DNA of 64,000 bases from Vulcanimicrobium winogradskyi (GCA_003134965.1 PLDA01000006.1:186001-250000); one strand, 5' to 3'. Positions 7,240 to 16,729 are shown, numbered from the stretch's first letter. Notes: generated by a model from the letters alone, not told the origin. Translations and numbers: made by a program.

Positions 7240-8915
7240 TGAAGAAGATCGTCGGCACCACGCTTGCCGCGCTGCTGCTCGCCGGGTGCGGCGGCGGTCA
7301 CGCCTCCGTCGTTCCGCAGGGCAGCGGGCAACAGACATCTGCGCACCAAGTGCAGGTCGCGATCTCGATCCTCATCCCGTCGCCGACGCCGTCTTCCGCG
7401 AAGCGCCGGCCGGCGTACATTTCGCCATCGACGAAAGCCGCGGTGGTCGACGTCACGGGGGCCGGCGGCCCGACGATACGGACCATCGTGACGTGCAGCG
7501 GCTCGAAATGCGTCGGCAGCGTACCGGCGACGGTCGGTCTCGACACGTTCGCGATCGGTCTCAACGACAAGCCGGATGGCAGCGGCAACACGCTCGCGAC
7601 CGGCCAGGCGACAACGACCGTCGTGGAAGGCAAAGCCAACACGCTCACGGTGACGTTCGACGGTGTCGTCGCGTCTCTAAAAGTCGCGTTCGACAAGCCG
7701 AACCCGCCGGTCAGCACGACGACGACGGTTACCGTTCTCGTCTCCGCGCTCGACGCCGATGGCAACACGATTGTCGGACCGGGCAGCTACGACAACCCGA
7801 TCGTCGTCACCGACGGCGACACGTCGGGCGCCACGAAGATGACGACAGCGACCCTGAATGCGCCGAGCGATCCCGCGCCGACGCTGACCTACAATGGCGC
7901 GTGGATCGGCGGCGACAGCGCGACCGCACCGATCACCGCGAGCGTACCTGCGAACGGCGCGGTAAAGCCGGCGACCGGCCAGCTCGCGCCGGCGCCGCAG
8001 GTCGTGGAATACACGCTGCCAACCGCGAACTCAACGCCGATCGACCTGGTGAAAGGTCCCGACGGCGCCATCTGGTTTACCGAGCAGTACGGACCGAGGA
8101 TCGGCCGCGTCACGACGAGCGGCGCGTTCACCGAGTATAAGGTCCTGGGCTCTGCGCAGAATCCGAGTTACGCGCAGCCTTGGGCGATCGCGGTCGGCGC
8201 CGATGGGAACATCTGGTTCACGGACCTGGCGACGTTCGACGAAGCGATCGACTCGATCACGCCCACCGGCACGATCACGCGCCATTCAGTGAAAATCCCG
8301 TACAACAACCGCTCGTTGTACAAGATGGTGTCGGGACCGGACAACAACCTGTGGCTGGTCGACGGCTCGCAGAACGCGATCGTGCGCTACACGCTCGCGG
8401 GCGTGGAAACCGACTTTGCGATCCCGACCGGCGGCTCGGAAACGCAGAACCTCACGGCCGGACCGGATAATGCGATCTGGTTCTCCGAGTACGGCGGCTC
8501 GAAGATCGGGCGGGTCGATATGGCGGGGACGATGAGCGAGTACACCGCTGGGGCCTCGCCCACCGCAGTGAGCTGGCCACTCGGGATCACCAACGGGCCG
8601 GACGGAGCGCTCTGGTACATCGACAATTTCATCGGCACTATCAATCGGATGACGACGGACGGGGCCCACACGACGTTTCCGCGCGGTCAGCCAAGCGCTC
8701 TCGGTCGGCTCATCACCGGCCCTGACGGTGCCGTCTGGTACAACACCGGCGGCGGCACGGTGGGCCGCATCTCGACGAAAGGCACCATGTCGTTCTTCCC
8801 GCTCGCGCCGATCCAGGCGCGCGGGGGAGAACCGTACAACTTCGCGATCGGCGGCGACGGCAACATCTGGTACGTCGACACCTACGGCAATATCGTCGGC
8901 AAGATCATCCTCTGA
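7239..8915 (+). CDS. Lipoprotein with virginiamycin B lyase (Vgb)-like beta-propeller
   Basis: 558 residues from GTG 7239, which overlaps the preceding TAG; GGAGGG at 7229-7234 serves as ribosome site. Signal and lipobox: TTLAALLLAGC. A beta-sandwich region (about 40-250) precedes a six- to seven-bladed propeller with the recurring Vgb motif GPDGAIWFTE, GADGNIWFTD, GPDNNLWLVD, GPDNAIWFSE, GPDGALWYID, GPDGAVWYNT and GGDGNIWYVD. True Vgb enzymes open the streptogramin B lactone; most propellers of this type in environmental bacteria have other or unknown roles. With a lipid anchor and no resistance context, a surface binding or sensory role is more likely than antibiotic resistance. Confidence 0.85.
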   Translation: MKKIVGTTLAALLLAGCGGGHASVVPQGSGQQTSAHQVQVAISILIPSPTPSSAKRRPAYISPSTKAAVVDVTGAGGPTIRTIVTCSGSKCVGSVPATVGLDTFAIGLNDKPDGSGNTLATGQATTTVVEGKANTLTVTFDGVVASLKVAFDKPNPPVSTTTTVTVLVSALDADGNTIVGPGSYDNPIVVTDGDTSGATKMTTATLNAPSDPAPTLTYNGAWIGGDSATAPITASVPANGAVKPATGQLAPAPQVVEYTLPTANSTPIDLVKGPDGAIWFTEQYGPRIGRVTTSGAFTEYKVLGSAQNPSYAQPWAIAVGADGNIWFTDLATFDEAIDSITPTGTITRHSVKIPYNNRSLYKMVSGPDNNLWLVDGSQNAIVRYTLAGVETDFAIPTGGSETQNLTAGPDNAIWFSEYGGSKIGRVDMAGTMSEYTAGASPTAVSWPLGITNGPDGALWYIDNFIGTINRMTTDGAHTTFPRGQPSALGRLITGPDGAVWYNTGGGTVGRISTKGTMSFFPLAPIQARGGEPYNFAIGGDGNIWYVDTYGNIVGKIIL

Positions 8916-9099
8916 CCTATTCGATGACGCCCAAAGCCTGCTGCGCATCCTCTCAACGGGCGAGCGATGGACGCCGTTCGGAGTCGTACACTAACGGCGC
9001 GCTCGTCTCTCTGCATCGCCTCGGCTAGGCGGGGCTCGGGCCCGAGCGGCGTCGGCGGGCCAGGTTAAGAGCCAGAACAGAGATCGTGCTCTCAGCGTA

Positions 9100-9132
9100 G
9101 CTCCTGGCGGAAGGGTCGGGGCGGCTTTGCTC
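9100..9132 (+). repeat. 33-base repeat, copy 2 (partner at 6153-6185)
   Basis: GCTCCTGGCGGAAGGGTCGG begins this copy, 17 bases before the ATG of the DUF11-repeat gene. The stretch 8916-9148 otherwise holds no gene that I can support. Confidence 0.5.
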
Positions 9133-9148
9133 GCACGTCTCCGGGACA

Positions 9149-12100
9149 ATGCGCACGCTGACGGCCGTCTTCGCTCCCGGCTCCGCACCGCTGCCGGAAG
9201 GCCTGCGTACGCTCACCGTCTCGCCGAGTCGTATCGTCGAGCCCGGGCAGACCATCCACGCGAGCTTCACCTTCCGGAACCTGGGCGGTGGGACGGCGAC
9301 CGGGTTCCGCGTGCGGTTCCGGTTGCCCGAGGGGCTGACGTACCTGGTCGGCAGCGCGCAGATCGACGGCGTCGAGATCGACGAGCAGGGCGGGCTGACC
9401 TCGCTGCTCCAGAGCGCCGGTGCGAAGCTGGGAGAAGTCCCGGCCGGCGGCGAGCGGCGCATCTCGCTGGCGTACAGCGTCGCGCCGACGATCGAGAACG
9501 GGACGCAGATCGGGCTGCAGGCGGCGCTGGCGTCGTTCGAGGTGCCGGTGATCGGCTCGAACGTCGTGCGGCTGCTCGTGCGCAGCAAGCCGACGCTCAA
9601 GAGCGCCAACACGAAGCTGTCGCTGACGCCGGTGCGCGAGCTGGTGCCGGGCGCCGAGCTGAACCTGCGCGCGCAGATCCACAACTCGGGCCAGAGCAGC
9701 GCGCACGACGTGATGGTGCTGCTGCCGGTCCCCGCCAATTCGACCTACGTGCCCCACAGCGCGGTGGTCGACGGCCGCCCGCGCGCCGGGCTCTCGGAGA
9801 TCGAGCCGCTCGGGCTAACCGCGCCGACGATCGTCGCGCCGGTGCTCGGCCCGGGCGCGACGCTCGACGTCGGCTACCGCGTGCGGATCGACCCGACGCT
9901 CGACGACAACACTGCAGTGATCGCGCAAGGCGCCGTGTGCACGCAGGAGCTGCCGGAGTTCGGGCTCAGTCAGGTGACGCTGAAGGTTCCCTCGAAACCG
10001 TCGTTCGACGGCGAGGACACGAGCTTCCGCGTCGAGACCGAGGACGAGGTGGTGCCGGGTCAGCGCGTGCGCGTGGTCGTGCACCTGCGCAACGCCGGGA
10101 CGGCGCGAGCGAAGAACGTGCGCGTGCGGATCAAGCTGCCCGACGGGATCGCGTACAGCGCCGGCTCGCGCGCCGTCGACGGCGCGCCGGGGGTCGACGC
10201 CGACCGCGAGCCGGGCGTGTTCGAACTCGGCGACGTCGAGCCGGGACGTTCGGTCGAGGTGTCGCTGGCGGGCATGGTGCGCTCGCCGAGCGCGCACGGT
10301 CAGGAGCTCCCGCTCGAGGCGCGGATCGACTGGCAGAAGACCCATCGCGCGTTCGCCCGCACGCTGACCGTCCGCTCCACGCCGGCGTTCCCGAGCGCGT
10401 TCAACCGCGTCGAGCGGGAGACGCCGCGCCGGCTCGTCCCGGGCGATGCGGCGAAGTTCACGATCCACCTGGAGAACATGGGCGCCGACGTCGCAACCGA
10501 CGCGCGCGTGCGCCTCGAAGTGGATGAGGCGCTCGAGAACCTGCGCGTGACCGAGAACGATGCCGAGGTCGCGCTCGCCGACGACCGCTCGATCCACCTC
10601 GACACGGTGGAACCGAACGCGCCGCGTCGGCTGAGCGTCGAAGCGCGCGTCGCGGCGATCGTGGAGGATCAGTCGCACTTGCACCTGCGCGCCGCGCTGC
10701 GCACGAAGCAGCTCGGCGAGATCGACCTCGGCTCGGCACAGCACACGATCGCGTCGCGGCCGCGGTTCTCCGCGAAGAGCTCGAAGCTGGTGGCGGAGAG
10801 CGGCGAGGTGCTGCGCCCGAACCGGACGATGGCGTGCCGGCTCACCGTGCACAACGACGGTACCGATCGCGGCAAGGACGTGCGCGTGCGGCTGCAACTG
10901 CCCGAAGAGCTGCGGCTGGAGAGCGTCGACAACGCCTCGCGCGATGCGGAGAGCGTCGTGTTCGGCGAAGTCCCCGCGCAAGCGACGCGCGAGGCGACGG
11001 TGCATCTGCGGCTGCTCGGAACCGCCGCCGACGGCGAGGTGCTGCAGGTCAACGCGCGCCTCACCGGCAGCAACGTCGTGCCCCTGTCGCTGGATGCGGT
11101 ATCGCTGACGACGCACGCAGAGCCCGCGTTCGAAGAAGGCGCGACGCTGACGTCGCACCCGATGGAGACGATCGACTCCGGCCAGGAGATCGTCTACACG
11201 CTGGCGCTGCGCAACTCCGGCGACGGCCCCGCAAAGCGCCTCAACGCCCGCATCGACACGCCGCTCCACACCGTCTACGCCCCAGGCAGCACGATGGTGA
11301 ACGACCTCCCGCTACTCGACTTCGCCGGCACCTCGCCGCTCCTCGCCGCCAACGGCCTCACCCTCGGCGACGTCACCTCCGGCGCCGAAGTCGTCGTGCA
11401 ACTCAGCATGATCGTCAACACGCCGCTCCCACCCGGCACATCGATCGAAACCCGAGCCCACGTAACCTGGGACGAAGTCCCCGAGATGATCGTCCGAGCA
11501 GAACCGCTCCGCGTCCGCTCCGCCTCCGCCCTCCCGATCGTCGACCCGGCGCTGCCGTTCTCGGTCCTCGACGCCGCAGCCGGCCCAACCTTCGCCAACG
11601 GCCGCCGCGCCCTCGCCCCCGGCGAGCAAACAGCATACATCGAGCTGCCTCCGGCGCAGCCGGTGCGTGGCGCACTACCACGCGACGTCACCGGGACGCG
11701 CGGCGCATCTCGACGCAACGCCGAAGCCCTCAGTTCCGGGAGCGCCCCGGATGGTGCTGTCAACAGCAGCCCCACCACCACCCCCGATGTCACCCATCCC
11801 GATGTCACCCGTCCCGATGTCACCCTGAGCCTGTCGAAGGGTGAACCCGACGCGATCGAAACCCCAACTGCCCTCTACCTCAGCCTCCCGGAAGACCGTC
11901 TCGACTGGATCGTGAACTACCTCGAAGAAGCGCGGTTCGAAGGCTTGATCGCGCACCTAATGATCATACGCGCGCTCTTCCCCGACACCGCGGAAGCACC
12001 GGAGGCCACCGCGCGACTGCGGCAACACACCGCGCTGCTGAGCGAGCTCGTGGACCGGCTGTTCTTGAAGCTGCGGCTGCCCGACGTCCCGCTCGCGCAG

Positions 12101-12511
12101 GACGACTTGGAGACGCCGCAGTTCCGGGCGTCGCTCGAGGCCGTGATCGCCGCGCTGCGCACCGAGCGCGGCCAAAAGGAGCCAGACCGCGCCGGATTGC
12201 GGCTCGTGAGCTCCGTCGAGCCGCGTACGCTGGCGGTGGCCGGAGAGACCTTGGGCCGAGCGAAGCTCGTCACCGCGGTGCCATGGCTCGCCGCGGCGAT
12301 GCTGATAGGCACGTCGCTCGAACGCGACGGTGTCGTCGTCGCGGATTTCTCGCCGTATCGCGAAGCGGTCGTGCGGGCGTTCTGGGAGCTGGCGGAATTC
12401 TCGCCGACAGAGTTCGAAACCGCGCTGCACGAGCCCGGCGATGTCGAGCTCGAAGTAGAACGCGAAAACGTGCTGCGCGACCTCGTCGCCCAGCGGAACG
12501 TACCGGCCTAG
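9149..12511 (+). CDS. Large DUF11/CARDB-type repeat protein with helical C-terminal domain
   Basis: 1120 residues from ATG 9149; no in-frame start upstream. Roughly residues 15-800 are successive Ig-like units of about 100-130 residues, each with the pattern 'hxNxGxxxAxxVxVRxxLPxGhxYxxGSxxVDG', for example VRFRLPEGLTYLVGSAQIDG and VRIKLPDGIAYSAGSRAVDG. These are the DUF11 conserved repeat. Around 880-905 is a low-complexity insert containing PDVTHPDVTRPDVT and VTLSLSKGE, the latter being a translated genomic repeat. The C-terminal 220 residues are helical. Oddly, there is no signal peptide or membrane anchor, though DUF11 domains normally sit outside the cell. It forms a pair with the small membrane protein two bases downstream. 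Confidence 0.85.
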   Translation: MRTLTAVFAPGSAPLPEGLRTLTVSPSRIVEPGQTIHASFTFRNLGGGTATGFRVRFRLPEGLTYLVGSAQIDGVEIDEQGGLTSLLQSAGAKLGEVPAGGERRISLAYSVAPTIENGTQIGLQAALASFEVPVIGSNVVRLLVRSKPTLKSANTKLSLTPVRELVPGAELNLRAQIHNSGQSSAHDVMVLLPVPANSTYVPHSAVVDGRPRAGLSEIEPLGLTAPTIVAPVLGPGATLDVGYRVRIDPTLDDNTAVIAQGAVCTQELPEFGLSQVTLKVPSKPSFDGEDTSFRVETEDEVVPGQRVRVVVHLRNAGTARAKNVRVRIKLPDGIAYSAGSRAVDGAPGVDADREPGVFELGDVEPGRSVEVSLAGMVRSPSAHGQELPLEARIDWQKTHRAFARTLTVRSTPAFPSAFNRVERETPRRLVPGDAAKFTIHLENMGADVATDARVRLEVDEALENLRVTENDAEVALADDRSIHLDTVEPNAPRRLSVEARVAAIVEDQSHLHLRAALRTKQLGEIDLGSAQHTIASRPRFSAKSSKLVAESGEVLRPNRTMACRLTVHNDGTDRGKDVRVRLQLPEELRLESVDNASRDAESVVFGEVPAQATREATVHLRLLGTAADGEVLQVNARLTGSNVVPLSLDAVSLTTHAEPAFEEGATLTSHPMETIDSGQEIVYTLALRNSGDGPAKRLNARIDTPLHTVYAPGSTMVNDLPLLDFAGTSPLLAANGLTLGDVTSGAEVVVQLSMIVNTPLPPGTSIETRAHVTWDEVPEMIVRAEPLRVRSASALPIVDPALPFSVLDAAAGPTFANGRRALAPGEQTAYIELPPAQPVRGALPRDVTGTRGASRRNAEALSSGSAPDGAVNSSPTTTPDVTHPDVTRPDVTLSLSKGEPDAIETPTALYLSLPEDRLDWIVNYLEEARFEGLIAHLMIIRALFPDTAEAPEATARLRQHTALLSELVDRLFLKLRLPDVPLAQDDLETPQFRASLEAVIAALRTERGQKEPDRAGLRLVSSVEPRTLAVAGETLGRAKLVTAVPWLAAAMLIGTSLERDGVVVADFSPYREAVVRAFWELAEFSPTEFETALHEPGDVELEVERENVLRDLVAQRNVPA
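11786..11844 (+). repeat. Coding insertion: three 15-base units plus a CTGAGC repeat copy
   Basis: GATGTCACCC occurs at 11786, 11801 and 11816 with a 15-base period (encoding DVTHP, DVTRP, DVTLS). The last unit runs into a copy of the dispersed repeat (11819-11844, CCCTGAGCCTGTCGAAGGG), read in frame as VTLSLSKGE. The frame is kept through the insertion. Confidence 0.85.
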
Positions 12512-12513
12512 CG

Positions 12514-12948
12514 ATGACGGAGATCCTCTTCGTTGCCGCAATCATCGTGGTTCTGGTCATCGCCTTTGTCGTGCTCAGCCGACGCAGCAGCGCGGCCCCA
12601 TCGGATGACTCTGCGCGGGACTCTGAGATGGAAGAGGGCGTCGTCAGTGAACCGGTCCCCGTCGCTGCGACCGCACCACGCGCGACCATCGTCAAAGCCG
12701 AGGTCGAAGCGGCGGTGGCGACGGCGCCCGGCTTCGGACGCCGCTGGACTACGCCGTTCGAACCGCGCTCTGGCTCACTGGACGAAGCGGCCCGTCTTAG
12801 GCTGATCAGGGACCTCGGGATGTTGAGAGCCGAATGGTGTGTGCCATTGCTGGAGCAAGCCTACGAGGAAGAGACCGGTCTCGCGCTCCGCGTCGCGGTT
12901 CAAGGCGCTCTGGAGCGTTGTCGCCAAGGCGTTGCGTCCGAGCGGTAG
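12514..12948 (+). CDS. Small single-pass membrane protein with HEAT-like helices
   Basis: 144 residues from ATG 12514, two bases after the DUF11-protein stop. An N-terminal transmembrane helix (ILFVAAIIVVLVIAFVVL) is followed by an Ala/Pro/acidic linker and about 65 residues of paired helices (RLRLIRDLGMLRAEWCVPLLEQ, TGLALRVAVQGALERC) that look like HEAT-type repeats. The tight spacing suggests the protein works with the DUF11-repeat protein, perhaps as its membrane partner. Function unknown. It is the last gene before the low-GC island. Confidence 0.75.
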   Translation: MTEILFVAAIIVVLVIAFVVLSRRSSAAPSDDSARDSEMEEGVVSEPVPVAATAPRATIVKAEVEAAVATAPGFGRRWTTPFEPRSGSLDEAARLRLIRDLGMLRAEWCVPLLEQAYEEETGLALRVAVQGALERCRQGVASER

Positions 12949-13131
12949 CATTGTTGCCTCGATTCCTATCTTGTCAGCAGTCCCGCATTGTATTGCCGTC
13001 AAAGGTCGCACATCGAAAGATCCACAAGCGCGGAGCCGGGCACGCCTCTTAAGGATTCTCGCCCGCCGACGGTTCAAGCTAGACAAGGAGGGTCGATCGA
13101 ACAACGGGAACGCCGGCCCTTTATTCGGAGC

Positions 13132-13416
13132 ATGATGTCCATGCAGCAATATGAGACAGCTGGTAGCGCCCTCATTGAACGACTCAAAACTCACGTCATC
13201 GATTCGATGAAACCTAACGAAGAGTGCTCGCCCACTGGGCGAGGCCTAGGCAATATCGATATCGAGACGGTCGCTGGCCTTGCGCTTAATCTCGATGCCC
13301 AGGACCACTACCTAACGTACTCGATTCTTCACGCGCTCATTCGTGACGGACGCGTTGAGCAAATGCGTTGGCCTGTGGCGCCGAAACGACCGAAATACCG
13401 TTTGACAGGGGCTTAG
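13132..13416 (+). CDS. Small hypothetical protein, possibly winged-helix
   Basis: 94 residues from ATG 13132 (ATG 13135 also possible), with a modest CGGAG upstream. The sequence IDIETVAGLALNLDAQDHYL followed by LTYSILHALIRDGRVEQMRW and a basic tail (APKRPKYRLTGA) has the spacing of a small winged helix. No family recognised. It lies at the left edge of the island, about 360 bases before the first methyltransferase gene, and could be its regulator, but the sequence gives no direct evidence. Confidence 0.5.
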   Translation: MMSMQQYETAGSALIERLKTHVIDSMKPNEECSPTGRGLGNIDIETVAGLALNLDAQDHYLTYSILHALIRDGRVEQMRWPVAPKRPKYRLTGA

Positions 13417-13775
13417 GAGCTTGCGACGGACCCAGACCCTTGGCCGTCCATTTCGAGTTGCTCCTGAGGTCCCGATAGTTGTGACACGTCTGTCCGAGCA
13501 TCCTCGGGCGCTTGGCCAATTCCGCGCCAAACAATGCCCGCGCCAAGCTCTGTTTTCGCTTGGGGTGGGCCACGGCCACCTTCGCGAGAAAGCCTGCTAG
13601 TGCGATCAGATACGCTATTTTCGTCGCCGCGCGTAGTCGCTAGATGATACGCCGCACCGCCGCAATTTCGGGACGCCGTCGCTCGCGCAACCTCGCTCGC
13701 GTGTGATTCACCGAGGAATTTGCGTCACTCAGCGTCAACATTTACGAGCACGGACACCAGCTCTGGATGGCGTCC
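13417..13775. other. Gene-poor stretch upstream of the first methyltransferase
   Basis: 359 bases. A minus-strand frame (13337-13579, 80 codons) overlaps the end of the preceding gene and has no recognisable motif or ribosome site, so it is not called. The promoter of the plus-strand defence operon should lie here, but I could not identify convincing -35/-10 boxes. Confidence 0.5.
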
Positions 13776-14805
13776 ATGAATACGAGTTTCACAAAAGGGT
13801 GGTTTCCAAATAAACATAAAGTGCGGAGCCCTTTTTTCAGGAATCGGCGGCTTCTGCTTGGGGTTCAAGGACGCGGGTTTAGAGACGTCGTGGGCGGTCG
13901 AGTTGGATGAGTTCGCGTGTGCGACTTATCGACATAACTTTAGCGGTGTTACCTTACTGCAACAAAGCGTTGCAGATCTGGACGTCAAAACGCAGGACCT
14001 TGAGCCGGTCGATGTTCTTCACGCCGGTTTTCCGTGTCAAAGTTTCTCGCAGGCGGGAGCACGACGTGGCTTCGCTGATCCGCGTGGCAGGCTGTTTTTC
14101 GAAATTATCCGGATCGTCGAAGCATTCAAGGATCGCCGACCTAAGGTTCTCGTGCTCGAAAACGCCCCATTCATTCGCTATGGCGAGGGGGGAGCGTGGT
14201 TTCTTGAATTAGAGACCGCGATTAAGCGTGCCGGGTACTGGTTCAGACCAGATAATTGTCGGGAACTGAGCGCGTTTGCCTTGACGTCCCTGCCGCAGCA
14301 GCGCGTGCGTCTGTTCATGGTAGCGTTTTCGACACAGCATTTCAGCAATGGCCGCTTTTCATTTCCTGAGGAGCGGAATCTAGAGCCAAAAGACTTGAGT
14401 CGCTACATTGGCTTCGACGCCGATGTGAGCGACGACTACTATCTTCATGGCGAAAACCGTTACGCGAAAATGATCAGCGAAGCGGTTCTCGACAAGAAAT
14501 GCGTGTACCAATTACGAAAGTACCAGGTCCGGGCAAAAGCGCCCGGCGTCTGTCCGACGCTTACCGCGAACATGGGACTTGGAGGGCACAACGTGCCATT
14601 CATAATGAATACCCGGGGGCTTCGGAAGCTGACGGAGCAGGAGTGTTTGAAGCTCCAAGGCTTTCCCGACGATTTTGCGTTCCCCAGCAACGTTCCGCGC
14701 ACGAAGCGCTATACGCAGGTTGGAAATGCAGTGACGGTTCCGATTGCAAGGCTACTTGCGGCAAAGGTCAGTGACAAACTGACGCGCGAAGCGTTCGATG
14801 TCTGA
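13776..14805 (+). CDS. DNA (cytosine-5) methyltransferase with a frameshift near its start
   Basis: C5 methyltransferase, about 342 residues once corrected. Motif I FSGIGGFCLGF, motif IV GFPCQSFSQAG (catalytic Cys of PCQ), motif VI LVLENAP, motif VIII QQRVRLF, and the C-terminal LTEQECLKLQGFP with QVGNAV are all present. The frame holding motif I has no ATG, GTG or TTG start between the TGA at 13777 and motif I. ATG 13776 in the adjacent frame reads MNTSFTKGWFPNKHKVRS and joins motif I if one base of CCCTTTTTT (13829-13837) is removed; 13776-14805 is 1030 bases, one over a multiple of three. ATG 13767 is an alternative start. As sequenced, the product would lack motif I. Its stop overlaps the following gene by eight bases. 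It probably protects host DNA for the plus-strand system. Confidence 0.85.
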
Positions 14806-16729
14806 AGTTGGATTTGAGTTTCCGGTCGACACATCCGGTCAATGGGACGGCTTCAATGATCCGGGCATCGAGCATTTCACGGGAAACCCGTTTCAGCACC
14901 TCGGGCGTGAAGTTCCTCAAAACACCATCGACGCCATGATAAATGCCCCGGCAAAGATCGACATTCAATTGCGCCGAGTTCGGTCGCAAGACATCCCGGA
15001 CATAGAATCCCTCCGTCGGGCAGTTGATCACTGTGTTGACTCGGCACGTACCGACGAAAACGAAAGGGCTGTCAAGTTCTTTGCTCTGGCGCAGAAGTTG
15101 CTAAAAAAGGCATACGTCAATATTTTGCAGATAGCCGACTCAAACACAACGGGCGTTAGGGGGCCGTGCGAAAACGGCACGCCGTTTTTCGCCATGATGA
15201 AGGCCACCGGTCAGAGTCGAAAAGCGGAGACTTCTAGCGGTTCATACGGGATTGGAAAATTCGCGCCGTATACAGTATCAGCGCTCCGGACGGTCTTTCT
15301 TTCTACCGTCTGGGCCGATGGAGGGGGGCGCTGGCATCACTACGTTCAGGGCAAAGCCGTTCTTATGTCACACGTTGGCGATGACGGAAAAACTCGACGT
15401 GGCACGGGCTTTTGGGGTGTTCGAAAGCAATGCCAACCGGTGATCGGACGTCCGGATATCGTACCGGAATGGTTGCGTCGAGCGGGGACCGACAACTCAC
15501 TCGAAGGATTCGCCGGTACAACGCTTAGCATCGTCGCGTTCGACGAAGCCGGCAACTGGCAGGATGTCCTCGCGGCCAATATCGTCGAGAACTTTTTCGG
15601 CGCGATCCTGCGGGGCGAGTTGGAGGTACAGATTCAGGGCGCACACGCGATCAGTGCGACAACGTTAAGTGGGTTATTGACCAATAAGGGTCTGCAACGT
15701 GCCGTAAACGAAGAGGATGGCGAGCCGGAGAAGTTTCAAAATGTCGCTGGGTATATTAGCGCTCTGAGTGACAATAGTGTCGTTATTGCAAGAACCGAGA
15801 ATCAGCACTTAGGTGAGTGTGAGTTAAGGCTCATTGTACGCTCGGGGCTGCCTAAGCGCGTAGCCGTGCTGCGAAACGGCATGTTGATCACGGAGGAATT
15901 CCCTGGGCTGCGGCGGTTCAGCGATTTCAAAGACTTTGTGGCGCTACTCGAGTGTAAAAGCCAAAAGGGCTTGGCACTGCTGCGTGCTATGGAACCGCCC
16001 CGGCACGACGCGTTCGAACCTGATCGTTTGCCGCCGGATAAGCGTACGCAGGGACGGACGGCGCTACGAGAGCTTTCGGTGTGGGTGAGAGAGATGCTTA
16101 GGCGGTACGCGCAGGATCCCGTGTCGGAGCAGACCGATCTAAGCGAATTGGCTGACTACTTTGCTGATGAAGCGGAGGAAGGCAAAGATCAGCGGAAGGA
16201 CGAGAATCCGAGCGGCGCGATCATCATTCGAGCGAGACCCCTCAGAGTAAAGCCGATCGCTGCAGATGCTGGCGCCGATGCTCCGCGGGATGACGAGTCG
16301 GGCAGTGATTCCGAAGCCGAAGGAGACGGACAAGGCCCCGGACGAGGCCACGGAACTGGCGGGTGGGGGGCTCTTGGAGGAAACGACGCTTCGGGGGGCG
16401 ACGCGCCTGGCGAACACGGCGGCGCGACTTCGTCGAAGCGGTCAAGCAACTCGGCGATCGCGCTGCAAAACGTTCGCGCAGTGCCGCTTACAGCTACGCG
16501 TCGACGAATCGCATTTAGCAGCACCGTAACCGGCTACGTTCGCATACAGCTCGAGGATTCGGGAGCCGATGTAAACTATCCGTTGCCGATAGTGACCGCG
16601 ACTGAGGGCAAAGTCATCGAAGGGTGCATCGACCACCTAGAAGTAACCGCCGGGGCTCGTACAGTAATCGAGGTTGAGTTGCCCGAGGAATTCTATGGCA
16701 CGTTGCGGGTGGTGGCCAATGCAGTTTGA
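14798..16729 (+). CDS. GHKL-type ATPase (MORC/Hsp90-like fold) of a restriction-type operon
   Basis: 643 residues from ATG 14798. N-box: GREVPQNTIDAM (E38, N42, D45). G1-type loop: ILQIADSNTTGV (D114, G119). G2 loop: SSGSYGIGKFAPYT (G151-K154). These are the ATP-lid motifs of GHKL ATPases. Residues about 450-550 are an acidic, Gly-rich disordered linker (GQGPGRGHGTGGWGALGG), followed by a small C-terminal beta domain. GHKL/MORC-like ATPases recur in predicted restriction systems beside C5 methyltransferases and Vsr (described by Iyer, Abhiman and Aravind). It differs clearly from the second GHKL protein at 24820-26289. It overlaps the methyltransferase upstream (8 nt) and the next gene (11 nt), so translation is coupled. 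Confidence 0.8.
   Translation: MSEVGFEFPVDTSGQWDGFNDPGIEHFTGNPFQHLGREVPQNTIDAMINAPAKIDIQLRRVRSQDIPDIESLRRAVDHCVDSARTDENERAVKFFALAQKLLKKAYVNILQIADSNTTGVRGPCENGTPFFAMMKATGQSRKAETSSGSYGIGKFAPYTVSALRTVFLSTVWADGGGRWHHYVQGKAVLMSHVGDDGKTRRGTGFWGVRKQCQPVIGRPDIVPEWLRRAGTDNSLEGFAGTTLSIVAFDEAGNWQDVLAANIVENFFGAILRGELEVQIQGAHAISATTLSGLLTNKGLQRAVNEEDGEPEKFQNVAGYISALSDNSVVIARTENQHLGECELRLIVRSGLPKRVAVLRNGMLITEEFPGLRRFSDFKDFVALLECKSQKGLALLRAMEPPRHDAFEPDRLPPDKRTQGRTALRELSVWVREMLRRYAQDPVSEQTDLSELADYFADEAEEGKDQRKDENPSGAIIIRARPLRVKPIAADAGADAPRDDESGSDSEAEGDGQGPGRGHGTGGWGALGGNDASGGDAPGEHGGATSSKRSSNSAIALQNVRAVPLTATRRRIAFSSTVTGYVRIQLEDSGADVNYPLPIVTATEGKVIEGCIDHLEVTAGARTVIEVELPEEFYGTLRVVANAV

Noticed and set aside
7239..8915. 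Streptogramin resistance gene
   Set aside because: Although Vgb-like, it is a lipoprotein with an added sandwich domain and no resistance context; environmental Vgb-like propellers mostly have other roles.
11786..11844. Possible CRISPR-like array
   Set aside because: Units are 15 bases with no spacers and lie in frame inside a coding sequence.
13337..13579. 80-codon minus-strand frame left of the methyltransferase
   Set aside because: Overlaps the end of a better-supported gene and has no ribosome site or motif.
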